The notes below the pieces were generated by a model. The model ran no database searches and was not told the origin of the DNA. It was given only the letters and a program-made list of their open reading frames with translations. A stretch of DNA of 64,000 nt. It comes from Symsagittifera roscoffensis. Lineage: Eukaryota; Xenacoelomorpha; Acoela; Convolutidae. A program made the translations under genes and the position numbers. The stretch is taken from positions 31,200,599 to 31,264,598 of the forward strand of contig NC_087063.1 of assembly GCF_963678635.1 (NCBI RefSeq), given 5' to 3'. How positions within the stretch are numbered: position 1 is the stretch's first letter; each line of letters starts with the position of its first letter. This document shows, in pieces, positions 11,483-20,882 of the stretch.

Positions 11483-14400
11483 ATGGCCGCAGCCTTTGAA
11501 CCCCTAAACAGGTCTTTGGAGACTTTCCTCACAAGGTTATCCAGAACCAATGAACGCAGTGAGAAGTCCAGAAGAGTCTTTAAGAAACCAAGATGCTATA
11601 AAGATGAATCTAATGGCTGTATTGATACCTGCATAGAGGTAATGAAACTGCATTTCGAGGAAGAGGACTTGTCGGAAAGACAAGAATGCAGTGCGCTCAC
11701 CAGCAACTTGGAAGGGACAGCCCTGAACTGTGTCATGGCCAAGAAGCAATATCAGCGTGACACAGCCGAGAAAATCTTCGAAATCTTGTTAAACCGTTTT
11801 GGATCAGGGGTGCAGGGGCACCAGGCGATGATTCGCTTCGAGAAACGGAGGCAACGAGAGGATGAAATGATAGACAAGTTTCTAGACGACTTGGAAATGC
11901 TGAGAAGACGCAGCCAACCGGATGAGTCGAACCGAAGGATGAACCTGGCAGCCTCAAAATTCATCGATGGTGTGAAAAATGATGAACTTCGGACAATGCT
12001 GGCACCGCATTACACACCACTATCAACCAATGCGCCAACACCAGAGGAGTTGAGGCTCAAGTCAAAAGAATATCTTTTATTGAAACCTCCTTCGAGATCT
12101 GGTTATTATAAGAACAATAATGGCAATTTTAACAATGGGACAGCAAACCAAGTGAACAACTGGTACAAACCGAGGGATGACATGGACAAGAGACGCTCTT
12201 GTGCCAATTCCAGTTCAACAGACCATCATGTGTCGGCGTGCCCAACTTACAAACAAGGCATGAAAGCAATAGGCTTTAGCCTCGAGGACGAAAATGCGTC
12301 AGAATTGAACCATGAGGATTTCATGAGAGGAGTAATTGCAAAATTCGGCTCGAGGTGTTTCTTTTGCAACTTGGAAGGTCATTTTAAATCAGATTGTCAG
12401 CAATTCTGGGATGCAGTGGCAGACATCAAGCATCCAAGGCATGAAGAAGCTTTGTCAGGAGTGAAAGCCAGCAAGGCTCGCCTGTTGAGTGAAGCGGAGG
12501 CACGCCGAAAAGACAAACCTCAAGAGCTGGCGACGAAGAAATTGCAAGCGGTAACTGAAGAGACACGTGAACCGGAACCAGTGACTGCGGCCGATGACTT
12601 CATGATTTATTATAGGGCAGCCGCGAGGGATGCTCTAAATAGAGTGCAGCAGGAACTGGTGACGAAAGAGATCGAACAAAAAGTGAAACTCGAACTGGAG
12701 AATGAGAAACTACAGGAGCAACTGAATACCTTCGAAGCAACGGAGGTCGAGGAGACTAAAGCACCAAGCAGTTTGAGCATGAAACTTAATGTGATCTCCG
12801 GTCAAAAGTTCGTCATGGTGCCACAAGGAAGCAAGATACAGTCAATAATTTCAGTGGCTGGACACCAGGTAATCAGAAATCTGAGTGAACCATCCGAGTT
12901 CACTTTGATGCATTTGGACACATATGCAGATTATCTGAGGCAGGTGGAGCCACGCACTGAGTCGAGAGCTGTGCGAGCACTACTAACAACGGGTGGCTCT
13001 CGCACAAAGAAACTTCATGGACGCTACCTGGAGGTCTATGGGCCGTATCAAGTGATGCTGAACGTGGATGGGATGAGTATCTACACTAGGACTTATGTAA
13101 CAACAGACAGTGACCAGATAGGGCAGATCTATTTGGGTGAGGACGAACGCAGGATAGGCCACGACGCCATGATGGAACAAGATGCAGTACACATTGGGTA
13201 TGAAGCAGATGTGACCGCACATCTGCTCGACACCAACGGAAAGAAAAACGGAGTCACAGGGCTTCTGGACACAGGAGCGGTAGTGAGTGTGATGCCGATA
13301 AAAACTTGGGAAAGAATGGGCTTCACGAGGGAAGATCTAATTCCAACGAATCTCCGACTGGCTGCCGCCAATCGAGGAGCAATCTACGTAGCCGGAAGAA
13401 CACCAATAACGGTTCTCCACATGGGAGGACGGGATCTTTGGATGAGCTTCCTGGTGGTAGAAAATTTGGACGACGCCGACCAATTCATCTTGGGCAGAGA
13501 TTTCGTCAGGAATTTTGACGTGATGATTGACTTGAACAACGGTCTGATACGGATTAGAAACCCGGACCGGAAGTATGTTAAGAAACCAATTAATAGGATA
13601 ATAACAGACGAAAACAAGGTACCAACTTTTTCAGATAGAAAAGTAAAGCTACAGCCAGGACAAGCTGTGTTGGCAATTTTTAGAATGAAAAATTTAAATT
13701 CGTTGAGCGATGGTAAACAGGTTTGTTTAGTACCGAAGCCAAATAGTCAGAGTTCGGTGATTTTAGGCCGGAGCTTTTCGGTAACGCGAAACGGACTGTG
13801 TGTCAGTGTGTTATTGAACACACTGGACACCACAGTTTCAATCCAGCGTGGAAGGAAGCTTGGTTACGCTTTGCCGATGAAGATTGACTATGAGGAGACA
13901 CAAAACTTGAAGAAACATAGTGTGAAAGACTGTCCTCATTATGCCAATAAATATAAAAGTTTAAAGAGGATAAATGAATTGAAATTTATTCATAAAAGGT
14001 TTTCAAAGAAATCCGAAACGGACGATGGCTTATCGAGCTGCTCGAATTTTCCGGAACGCCCCTCGTCATACGAACTAGAATCTGACAAACCGGTTTTGCC
14101 AGAGATAGAGCATTTAAAAAAGAAAATAGGTGAGGGAGATTTCAAAAAATTTCGGGATGTTTTAAATCGGAACGCAGATGTATTTTCAAAACATAAAGCG
14201 GATATCGGTTGCTGTAACTTCGTCGAATACGAAATTGAACTAGAAGAAGGTGCCGTTCCGCACAGAGAAGGCGCGAGACGAATGACGCCACACAAGTCGG
14301 AAGCGTGCCGAGCCGAAATGGAAATGCTGCTCAAATACGACATGATAGAACCCTCAAAATCGCCGTGGGCTTGCGGGGTGGTAATGGCGAAAAAGAAAGG

Positions 14401-16090
14401 GGGGCAGCTAAGATTTTGTTGCGACTTTCGCTATTTGAACGCGGTGACGATAAAAGATGCGTACCCGGTACCGCGAATAGACGAGAGCCTCTCCAAACTT
14501 GGTGATGCCAAATTCTTCGCAACACTGGACTTGGGTTCTGCCTTCTGGCAGGTCCCTCTGCGGAAGAAGGACAGAGAGAAAACCGGATTCGCGTGCGAAT
14601 TAGGGTTGTACCAGTGGAAGAGGATGCCCTTCGGCTTGTGCAACGCAACGGTCACTTTTCAAAGACTGATGGCTCAGGCTTTGACTAGAGTGACCAGGAA
14701 GTACAGGAATCTCGTGATGTGTTACGTGGATGACGTAGTTATAGCGACACCGACACTGGAAGACCATATTGATCGGCTCGATGAGGCCTTTGGATGCATG
14801 AAAAGAGCAGGCTTGAAGTGCAAACCATCGAAATGTGAAATCCTTAGGGATTCAATCAAGTACCTGGGAAGAATGGTGGACAGGCATGGTGAGAGGCTGG
14901 ACCCAGAAGCAGTAGAAGCAGTGTTGACATGGAAAGCTCCCAGAACGGACACACAGCTCCTGAGCTTCCTAGGGTTTGCCAACTACTACCGTGAGTTCAT
15001 TAAAGGATATGCGGACAAGGTGTATCCGATGCAGAAGCTGATGCGCATCAAAGGGAAAAAATTCGAATGGAACGATGAAGCACAAGTTGCCTTCGAGAAC
15101 ATAAAGCGGGAACTGTGCGAAGCGCCAGTGCTAGGCATGCCTACAGAAAAGGGCATGTATGTTCTTGACACAGACGCATCGGTAGTAGCCATCTCAGGAA
15201 TATTGCTTCAGGAGCAAGAATGGAATGGGAGAGTTGTTCTCCTTCCCATAGCATATGGCAGTAAGGTGTTAAGTGACACTGAGATGAAATATGGCGCACC
15301 AAAAGCAGAAATGTTTGCAGTAGTCACATTTGTGGAAAAAGACCGCGCATACTTGGGGAGAACTCCCTTTAAGTTACGCGTAGACAACAGAGCGTTATCC
15401 TGGTTGAAGACCTACTCGATGGATCAGAGTTATATTGGTAGATGGATAGTAAGATTGGATGGCTACCATATGATAATCGAACACAGGATGCGTGATAAAC
15501 ACCAGAATGCTGACAGCCTCAGTAAGAAAACTGAGTTCTATGAAAGATTGGAGCAGAAGCAAGCCAATCAAGCAGAAATAAAGGAGGGATTCTCGTTTCT
15601 GGACAAAGAAACTTATGAAGCGCTTCCCTTAACGAGATGGTTAGATAAGTCTGGACATCCAATTCCGGGGCAATCCGAGTTACCTGTCGAAAAAGTAGCC
15701 GAGATAAAAATCCTATCCAAAAGGGACCCGGTGCCCTTGGATCTGTTGCTGCGCTCAAACCTGGTCCAGCAGGAACTCTCTCGCATGAACATAAACAGCC
15801 TCTCATTACTGGACAAAACGGTGCAGGTTACACCGCAAGTGATGCGGATGCTGGGTGGATTGTTAGAAAGAGAAGTGACCAGAGATGACCCCTGTGAGAT
15901 GACCACTGAAGTGACCAGAGAAGTGATCAGAGCAGTGGCTTCACTAACACTCAGGGAGAAGGTGAAGATCATGCCGTCCATACGACAACACAAAGAGAAC
16001 GAGAGGGATTGTAAGACAATAGTTCAGCAACTATTATCCTCAATACCACACGAGGTTTTAACCAGTACTTCTTACGGATGGAAAGAATAG
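11483..16090 (+). CDS. Gag-Pol: capsid, zinc knuckle, protease, RT, RNase H
   Basis: 1535 codons. Residues about 20-200 look like a retrotransposon Gag/capsid domain. A CX2CX4HX4C zinc knuckle lies at about 292-305 (CFFCNLEGHFKSDC), preceded by a degenerate one. Aspartic protease: LLDTGAVVSVM near 593 and ILGRDF near 668. Reverse transcriptase about 910-1120, with FATLDLGSAFWQ, MPFGLCNA and the catalytic YVDD at 1081-1084. RNase H about 1215-1345, with the acidic residues in LDTDAS, KAEMF, RVDNRALSWL and QNADSLSKK all kept. This module makes and processes the retrotransposon particle and copies RNA to DNA. It stops at TAG (16088-16090), after which the same frame stays open to 17089, so the stop is probably a mutation. 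Confidence 0.93.
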   Translation: MAAAFEPLNRSLETFLTRLSRTNERSEKSRRVFKKPRCYKDESNGCIDTCIEVMKLHFEEEDLSERQECSALTSNLEGTALNCVMAKKQYQRDTAEKIFEILLNRFGSGVQGHQAMIRFEKRRQREDEMIDKFLDDLEMLRRRSQPDESNRRMNLAASKFIDGVKNDELRTMLAPHYTPLSTNAPTPEELRLKSKEYLLLKPPSRSGYYKNNNGNFNNGTANQVNNWYKPRDDMDKRRSCANSSSTDHHVSACPTYKQGMKAIGFSLEDENASELNHEDFMRGVIAKFGSRCFFCNLEGHFKSDCQQFWDAVADIKHPRHEEALSGVKASKARLLSEAEARRKDKPQELATKKLQAVTEETREPEPVTAADDFMIYYRAAARDALNRVQQELVTKEIEQKVKLELENEKLQEQLNTFEATEVEETKAPSSLSMKLNVISGQKFVMVPQGSKIQSIISVAGHQVIRNLSEPSEFTLMHLDTYADYLRQVEPRTESRAVRALLTTGGSRTKKLHGRYLEVYGPYQVMLNVDGMSIYTRTYVTTDSDQIGQIYLGEDERRIGHDAMMEQDAVHIGYEADVTAHLLDTNGKKNGVTGLLDTGAVVSVMPIKTWERMGFTREDLIPTNLRLAAANRGAIYVAGRTPITVLHMGGRDLWMSFLVVENLDDADQFILGRDFVRNFDVMIDLNNGLIRIRNPDRKYVKKPINRIITDENKVPTFSDRKVKLQPGQAVLAIFRMKNLNSLSDGKQVCLVPKPNSQSSVILGRSFSVTRNGLCVSVLLNTLDTTVSIQRGRKLGYALPMKIDYEETQNLKKHSVKDCPHYANKYKSLKRINELKFIHKRFSKKSETDDGLSSCSNFPERPSSYELESDKPVLPEIEHLKKKIGEGDFKKFRDVLNRNADVFSKHKADIGCCNFVEYEIELEEGAVPHREGARRMTPHKSEACRAEMEMLLKYDMIEPSKSPWACGVVMAKKKGGQLRFCCDFRYLNAVTIKDAYPVPRIDESLSKLGDAKFFATLDLGSAFWQVPLRKKDREKTGFACELGLYQWKRMPFGLCNATVTFQRLMAQALTRVTRKYRNLVMCYVDDVVIATPTLEDHIDRLDEAFGCMKRAGLKCKPSKCEILRDSIKYLGRMVDRHGERLDPEAVEAVLTWKAPRTDTQLLSFLGFANYYREFIKGYADKVYPMQKLMRIKGKKFEWNDEAQVAFENIKRELCEAPVLGMPTEKGMYVLDTDASVVAISGILLQEQEWNGRVVLLPIAYGSKVLSDTEMKYGAPKAEMFAVVTFVEKDRAYLGRTPFKLRVDNRALSWLKTYSMDQSYIGRWIVRLDGYHMIIEHRMRDKHQNADSLSKKTEFYERLEQKQANQAEIKEGFSFLDKETYEALPLTRWLDKSGHPIPGQSELPVEKVAEIKILSKRDPVPLDLLLRSNLVQQELSRMNINSLSLLDKTVQVTPQVMRMLGGLLEREVTRDDPCEMTTEVTREVIRAVASLTLREKVKIMPSIRQHKENERDCKTIVQQLLSSIPHEVLTSTSYGWKE

Positions 16091-17089
16091 GGAAGCAGTA
16101 CGCGAAGGAGAACCGTTACCTTTGAGGACCAAGATGGAGAAGGTGAGAAGGTAGAACAAAACCTGGAGCAAGATTGTTTGTCCGGGGAGACGAACGATGA
16201 GAAGAGCCAGCGAGTACAAGATCAACACCCGGGACAAGAAAGTTTGTCCGGGGAGTCTGAGATAGATGAAAAAGTTCCTGATGAGAAACAGGACCTGGGG
16301 AACAAGGTTTTGTCCGGGGAGTTCAGATGGATGAGAAGAAGGCACAGACATGATCTGGAGGAGCGTGTCGACTCCATCTCAACCTCTTCTACAGATGACA
16401 ACTCCCGAAACTCAGGAATTGACACCTACTCAGACATGAACTCGAGCTCAGGATCAGAACTGTCTGAACTAGCGATCCACACACTACTAGTGGAAACTCG
16501 GGCAAGGGATCTGGACAGAGGGGTGTACCAGGATCCTGACAGTGATCGCTACCTTATACCAAGCGAAAGAGTCTTGGACAACGCAGCGGATGAATTGGAG
16601 ACAATAGCGGTATCGAAACGTTCGATAAGTCTGTTGCCACAAAAAGAGATAGTCAGGACTGATCTCCAGCCGTTCAAGCAAGAAACACAGCCGCTGGCGA
16701 AGCTTTGGTGCGTCAAGATGGAAGAAGACACATACCAGCCCAATGAGCTGAATAGTCAGATGAGGGTAGTGAAGACGTACTTGAAGGCAAGATACAGACT
16801 CTCGGATCTTTTAAGGGCGCAGAGAAATGATCGCATGACAAGCAACCTGAAAAAGTGGATCGAGAATGGTTCTCCGGATAAAGGGGACCTCGAGGAAGAT
16901 AGTTATCGTATCCTGAGACAGTACTTCATGCAGAAAGAAGGGAGGTTATATTTGAACAAGGACGGGATTGTGGCTTGCAAAAGAAGAGAAGAAGACAGAG
17001 TCCTATACAAGTATCACGCGATAGTGTTGCCGCAACTCTATCAGACAGAACTCTTGTTCAGGTCGCATCAGGATCCTGAAGCGCTTTGA
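16091..17089 (+). CDS. Pol continuation: RNase H-integrase linker
   Basis: Same frame as the preceding ORF, directly after its TAG. The first 110 codons are acidic and Ser-rich with three copies of LSGE, each encoded by TTGTCCGGGGAG. The last 60 codons resemble the start of the integrase zinc-binding domain (Y..VLP..Y..ELLFRSHQD), but the reading then runs out of frame and stops at 17089. The segment that normally carries the second zinc-binding His (GHxG) is missing and a different frame takes over at about 17070, so a deletion or frameshift lies at about 17066-17075. Confidence 0.75.
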   Translation, partial: GSSTRRRTVTFEDQDGEGEKVEQNLEQDCLSGETNDEKSQRVQDQHPGQESLSGESEIDEKVPDEKQDLGNKVLSGEFRWMRRRHRHDLEERVDSISTSSTDDNSRNSGIDTYSDMNSSSGSELSELAIHTLLVETRARDLDRGVYQDPDSDRYLIPSERVLDNAADELETIAVSKRSISLLPQKEIVRTDLQPFKQETQPLAKLWCVKMEEDTYQPNELNSQMRVVKTYLKARYRLSDLLRAQRNDRMTSNLKKWIENGSPDKGDLEEDSYRILRQYFMQKEGRLYLNKDGIVACKRREEDRVLYKYHAIVLPQLYQTELLFRSHQDPEAL

Positions 17090-17699
17090 GTGGCCTGGAA
17101 TGAAAAAGGCATGCGAGAAGTGGATAACAGCATGTCTGTCATGCCAACAGGTCAAGGATCCAAGGAAGTTGCGATTTCCTTTACAATCGATCGAGTCGTC
17201 TGAATTCAACGAGGTGGTGCAGATAGATCACCAAAAGATATGCATGACAGACAGTGGTTGTAATCAGGTGTTGGTCATGATAACTGCCTCGGCGGAAGAG
17301 AGATGCGACCACCTGATCAATACGTGGATAGCGAGATATGGTTGTCCGATGACGTTTCAATCAGATAATGGAACAGCTTTCGTAGGAGAGCTTACGAAAG
17401 AGCTTATGAGACGCTCACAGGTTGCTCAGGCTCACTCCACGACATACCACCCCCAGACGAATGGCTTAGTGGAAAGACAGAATAGGACGTTAGTGTCGAT
17501 GCTGAGAGTATATTGTTCCAGGTACATGACCGATTGGGACAGATACCTTCCACAGGTGATGGGAGCCTATAATAGCACGCAACACTCCACCACTGGAGTT
17601 AGTCCACACATGATGCTAACTGCACACGAGAAGTCTTTACCCTTAACCATTTCTACCCGGAGTATGAGGGAAAGAAAACGTCTCCACAGGTCTACGTGA
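17070..17699 (+). CDS. Integrase catalytic core (damaged)
   Basis: The frame opens with RFEWPGMKK, the usual end of the HHCC zinc domain, then CLSCQQ. Catalytic triad: D in VQIDHQ, D in QSDNGTAF, and E in NGLVERQN, exactly 35 residues after the second D. The gap between the first two Asp is only about 43 residues, shorter than is normal for gypsy integrases, and the strand normally following LVMI (a DxFSK-like segment) is absent, so an in-frame deletion has removed core sequence. The frame breaks at about 17650 and continues in the next entry. The enzyme would insert the cDNA into the genome; this copy cannot be functional. Confidence 0.85.
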   Translation, partial: RILKRFEWPGMKKACEKWITACLSCQQVKDPRKLRFPLQSIESSEFNEVVQIDHQKICMTDSGCNQVLVMITASAEERCDHLINTWIARYGCPMTFQSDNGTAFVGELTKELMRRSQVAQAHSTTYHPQTNGLVERQNRTLVSMLRVYCSRYMTDWDRYLPQVMGAYNSTQHSTTGVSPHMMLTAHEKSLPLTISTRSMRERKRLHRST

Positions 17700-19309
17700 G
17701 GGATGTAATCAGACGTCAACAGGAGTTGAACGATTTATGTAGACGAAATACTCAGCAAGCACAGGCGAGGCAGAGGAAAAAATTCGACAAGAAAGCAGCT
17801 GGTGCAAGAGCTTACAAGGTGGGAGATTGCATATGGGTTTTTCAGAACGTTATACCACCGAAAGGAACAAAAAAGCTCCTAAAAAAGTGGAGGGGACCCT
17901 TCATGATTACGGAAGTGCACCAGGAGGGACGCTTTTATAGACTGAGTACTGGCCGAGCCGCCCACTACGAGAACATTAAGCCACACAATCCATCGACAGA
18001 AGACTGGTGTATACCCGCAGAAATAGAAGAAGGGGACTCTCTGATGATGGATCCTGCTTGTGAGGTCAACGAGAAAGGCACCAGGGAGAAGAACGATGGA
18101 AACGAAGTCATAGAGGAAGGAACAAATGCACCACTCGACTTGGATCCAAACGAGGTGATCGAAGCAGATGATGAAACCTTACCCTACGCAGAAGAAGATT
18201 GGCAGGATCCCGAACAGACGGAGGTTCCCAAAAATTTGGAACCAGATCTCCTGTTCACGATACAGACTCGACAAGGCGACGGGAGAAGACACAGAAAGAA
18301 ATACAACCGTTATGGTGACGACTTTGTAGTAGACAGGATAGATCTGAAAAAGATAGTGGAAGAAATGGTGGGTCTACAAGGCATAACAGTCTCACAAGAC
18401 ATCGACATAGTAGATGATCACCACCAGGAGTGGATCGAGGACAGGTCGAAACCCGAAGTAGAATTCGACGAGGAGCAATTGGAGATCTACGAAGAAGATC
18501 TCACAAATCTGCGAGTCTTGGAGTGGCTGAACGAAATGACATCAGACCCTAAAGAGACCAGCGTCACGATTCAAAACGTAGATCGTGAAAGCATGAAATA
18601 CATCAAGACCGAACGAAGTGATCCTTCCTGGGCTGCCCAGGGAGGACAACTACTCATTCCAGCTTCTAACTTCGACTTGATATCCGGTATGCGATATACG
18701 GGGACGTCGATGGATATTTTTGTCCGGGGAGTGGAGGTAGGACTTACCCACACTGAAAACTTGATAATAAAAAAATTGAGAATAGCAAGAGAGACAGGAG
18801 ACTTAGAAGCAGAAACAGGCGAAGAATCTAAGAAACCTGACATAAGGAGGGTAGCTGAGTCATATTTTAACTTACCAAATGATTATTCAAGTAACATAAA
18901 ATTAACAGACAGTGATTTTATACTCACATATAGAATGTGTGCGATAGCAATCACAGCAGACATGATTTTTAGGACAGCGTTAGCGGCAGATTTTAAGAGA
19001 GAATATAAAAACATAGAGTTCCTTTGGAAGCAACGACCAGGAGTAGGGGGCGTAGCAGCCTTACCTCCGGCGGTGTCACAGATACCGGGAAAATACCTAT
19101 GCTTCTTGGTAACGAGGGCGACGGAAAAGCAGCACGTGGACCCAGAGAACCTAGTCTTGTCCTTGACGAGGTTGAGAGACTTCCTCGTGGAAATGGACGT
19201 GAAGGAGCTCTCGCTTCCAATGTACGATCCAAACAGAGGACGTCTGCATCCTCGGGAATTGTACGCGCTTGTACACGTGATATTCTCTGATACTAATATA
19301 CAAGTATAG
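17696..19309 (+). CDS. Integrase C-terminus plus acidic linker and macrodomain-like tail
   Basis: 537 codons; the true frame is already open from about 17650. Residues about 40-100 are the gypsy integrase C-terminal module (YKVGDCIWVF, WRGPFMITEV, HYENIKPH). A long acidic linker follows (100-270). The last 135 residues resemble a macrodomain of the TARG1/OARD1 (Poa1-like) type: DSDFILTYRMCAIAITADM, then a run corresponding to the strand KYLCFLVTRA, then the amphipathic helix and SLPMYDPNRGRLHPRELYALVHVIF, ending SDTNIQV, in the same order as in TARG1. Macrodomains bind or cleave ADP-ribose; some residues of the TARG1 motif (SMPRIGCGLD) are changed here (SLPMYDPNRG), so activity is uncertain. 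Confidence 0.75.
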   Translation: MRDVIRRQQELNDLCRRNTQQAQARQRKKFDKKAAGARAYKVGDCIWVFQNVIPPKGTKKLLKKWRGPFMITEVHQEGRFYRLSTGRAAHYENIKPHNPSTEDWCIPAEIEEGDSLMMDPACEVNEKGTREKNDGNEVIEEGTNAPLDLDPNEVIEADDETLPYAEEDWQDPEQTEVPKNLEPDLLFTIQTRQGDGRRHRKKYNRYGDDFVVDRIDLKKIVEEMVGLQGITVSQDIDIVDDHHQEWIEDRSKPEVEFDEEQLEIYEEDLTNLRVLEWLNEMTSDPKETSVTIQNVDRESMKYIKTERSDPSWAAQGGQLLIPASNFDLISGMRYTGTSMDIFVRGVEVGLTHTENLIIKKLRIARETGDLEAETGEESKKPDIRRVAESYFNLPNDYSSNIKLTDSDFILTYRMCAIAITADMIFRTALAADFKREYKNIEFLWKQRPGVGGVAALPPAVSQIPGKYLCFLVTRATEKQHVDPENLVLSLTRLRDFLVEMDVKELSLPMYDPNRGRLHPRELYALVHVIFSDTNIQV

Positions 19310-19638
19310 TTCCATAAGAAATATTACTTAAGTATAGGCTGAGTGACGTGCGAGAGGGTGTTAGGCTAAAGACTAAGTTGTATGTAATGTGTGATATGTG
19401 TGTTATGTTATGTTATGGTTATGTTATTAAGATCGTGGGTAAGAAGGGGTTAGTGACCATGAACAACTGAATGACGATCTTAGGAATAGATCCAAAGTTT
19501 GAACTGTCCAATCTTAGGTCGAATTCCAAAATTTTAGAGACCGATTGATTTTAATAAATTTAGGATAAAAATCTTCTTATCTGACTGTTTTTAAATAAAT
19601 TTTAACGAGAAATTAAGATAAAAACTGACAAGTGTGAT
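18463..19638. repeat. 1176-bp tandem duplication, unit A
   Basis: Bases 18463-19638 are repeated directly at 19639-20814 without visible differences. The unit covers the macrodomain-like C-terminus and about 330 bp of downstream non-coding DNA. ATTCG occurs at all three unit boundaries, the footprint of slippage or microhomology-mediated duplication. Confidence 0.95.
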
Positions 19639-20485
19639 ATTCGACGAGGAGCAATTGGAGATCTACGAAGAAGATCTCACAAATCTGCGAGTCTTGGAGT
19701 GGCTGAACGAAATGACATCAGACCCTAAAGAGACCAGCGTCACGATTCAAAACGTAGATCGTGAAAGCATGAAATACATCAAGACCGAACGAAGTGATCC
19801 TTCCTGGGCTGCCCAGGGAGGACAACTACTCATTCCAGCTTCTAACTTCGACTTGATATCCGGTATGCGATATACGGGGACGTCGATGGATATTTTTGTC
19901 CGGGGAGTGGAGGTAGGACTTACCCACACTGAAAACTTGATAATAAAAAAATTGAGAATAGCAAGAGAGACAGGAGACTTAGAAGCAGAAACAGGCGAAG
20001 AATCTAAGAAACCTGACATAAGGAGGGTAGCTGAGTCATATTTTAACTTACCAAATGATTATTCAAGTAACATAAAATTAACAGACAGTGATTTTATACT
20101 CACATATAGAATGTGTGCGATAGCAATCACAGCAGACATGATTTTTAGGACAGCGTTAGCGGCAGATTTTAAGAGAGAATATAAAAACATAGAGTTCCTT
20201 TGGAAGCAACGACCAGGAGTAGGGGGCGTAGCAGCCTTACCTCCGGCGGTGTCACAGATACCGGGAAAATACCTATGCTTCTTGGTAACGAGGGCGACGG
20301 AAAAGCAGCACGTGGACCCAGAGAACCTAGTCTTGTCCTTGACGAGGTTGAGAGACTTCCTCGTGGAAATGGACGTGAAGGAGCTCTCGCTTCCAATGTA
20401 CGATCCAAACAGAGGACGTCTGCATCCTCGGGAATTGTACGCGCTTGTACACGTGATATTCTCTGATACTAATATACAAGTATAG
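19634..20485 (+). pseudogene. Orphan second copy of the macrodomain-like C-terminus
   Basis: 283 codons identical to the last 282 of the previous ORF, produced by the 1176-bp duplication. It has lost the integrase part. No ATG lies near its 5' edge (the frame opens at a GTG), so expression as an independent protein is doubtful. The macrodomain-like part spans about 20080-20482. Confidence 0.8.
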
Positions 20486-20814
20486 TTCCATAAGAAATAT
20501 TACTTAAGTATAGGCTGAGTGACGTGCGAGAGGGTGTTAGGCTAAAGACTAAGTTGTATGTAATGTGTGATATGTGTGTTATGTTATGTTATGGTTATGT
20601 TATTAAGATCGTGGGTAAGAAGGGGTTAGTGACCATGAACAACTGAATGACGATCTTAGGAATAGATCCAAAGTTTGAACTGTCCAATCTTAGGTCGAAT
20701 TCCAAAATTTTAGAGACCGATTGATTTTAATAAATTTAGGATAAAAATCTTCTTATCTGACTGTTTTTAAATAAATTTTAACGAGAAATTAAGATAAAAA
20801 CTGACAAGTGTGAT
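19639..20814. repeat. 1176-bp tandem duplication, unit B
   Basis: Second unit of the direct duplication; see 18463-19638. Bases 20486-20814 are non-coding and carry a low-complexity GTTATGTTATG run. Confidence 0.95.
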
Positions 20815-20882
20815 ATTCGTGACTTCTTTTCTAGATCCTGATCTTGAAATCAAATCAAATCGAATCGAATCTGAAGAACAGT

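Noticed and set aside
16088-16093. TAG GGA context like the retroviral Gag-Pol readthrough stop
   Set aside because: It lies between RNase H and integrase, not between Gag and Pol, and the copy has many other stops.
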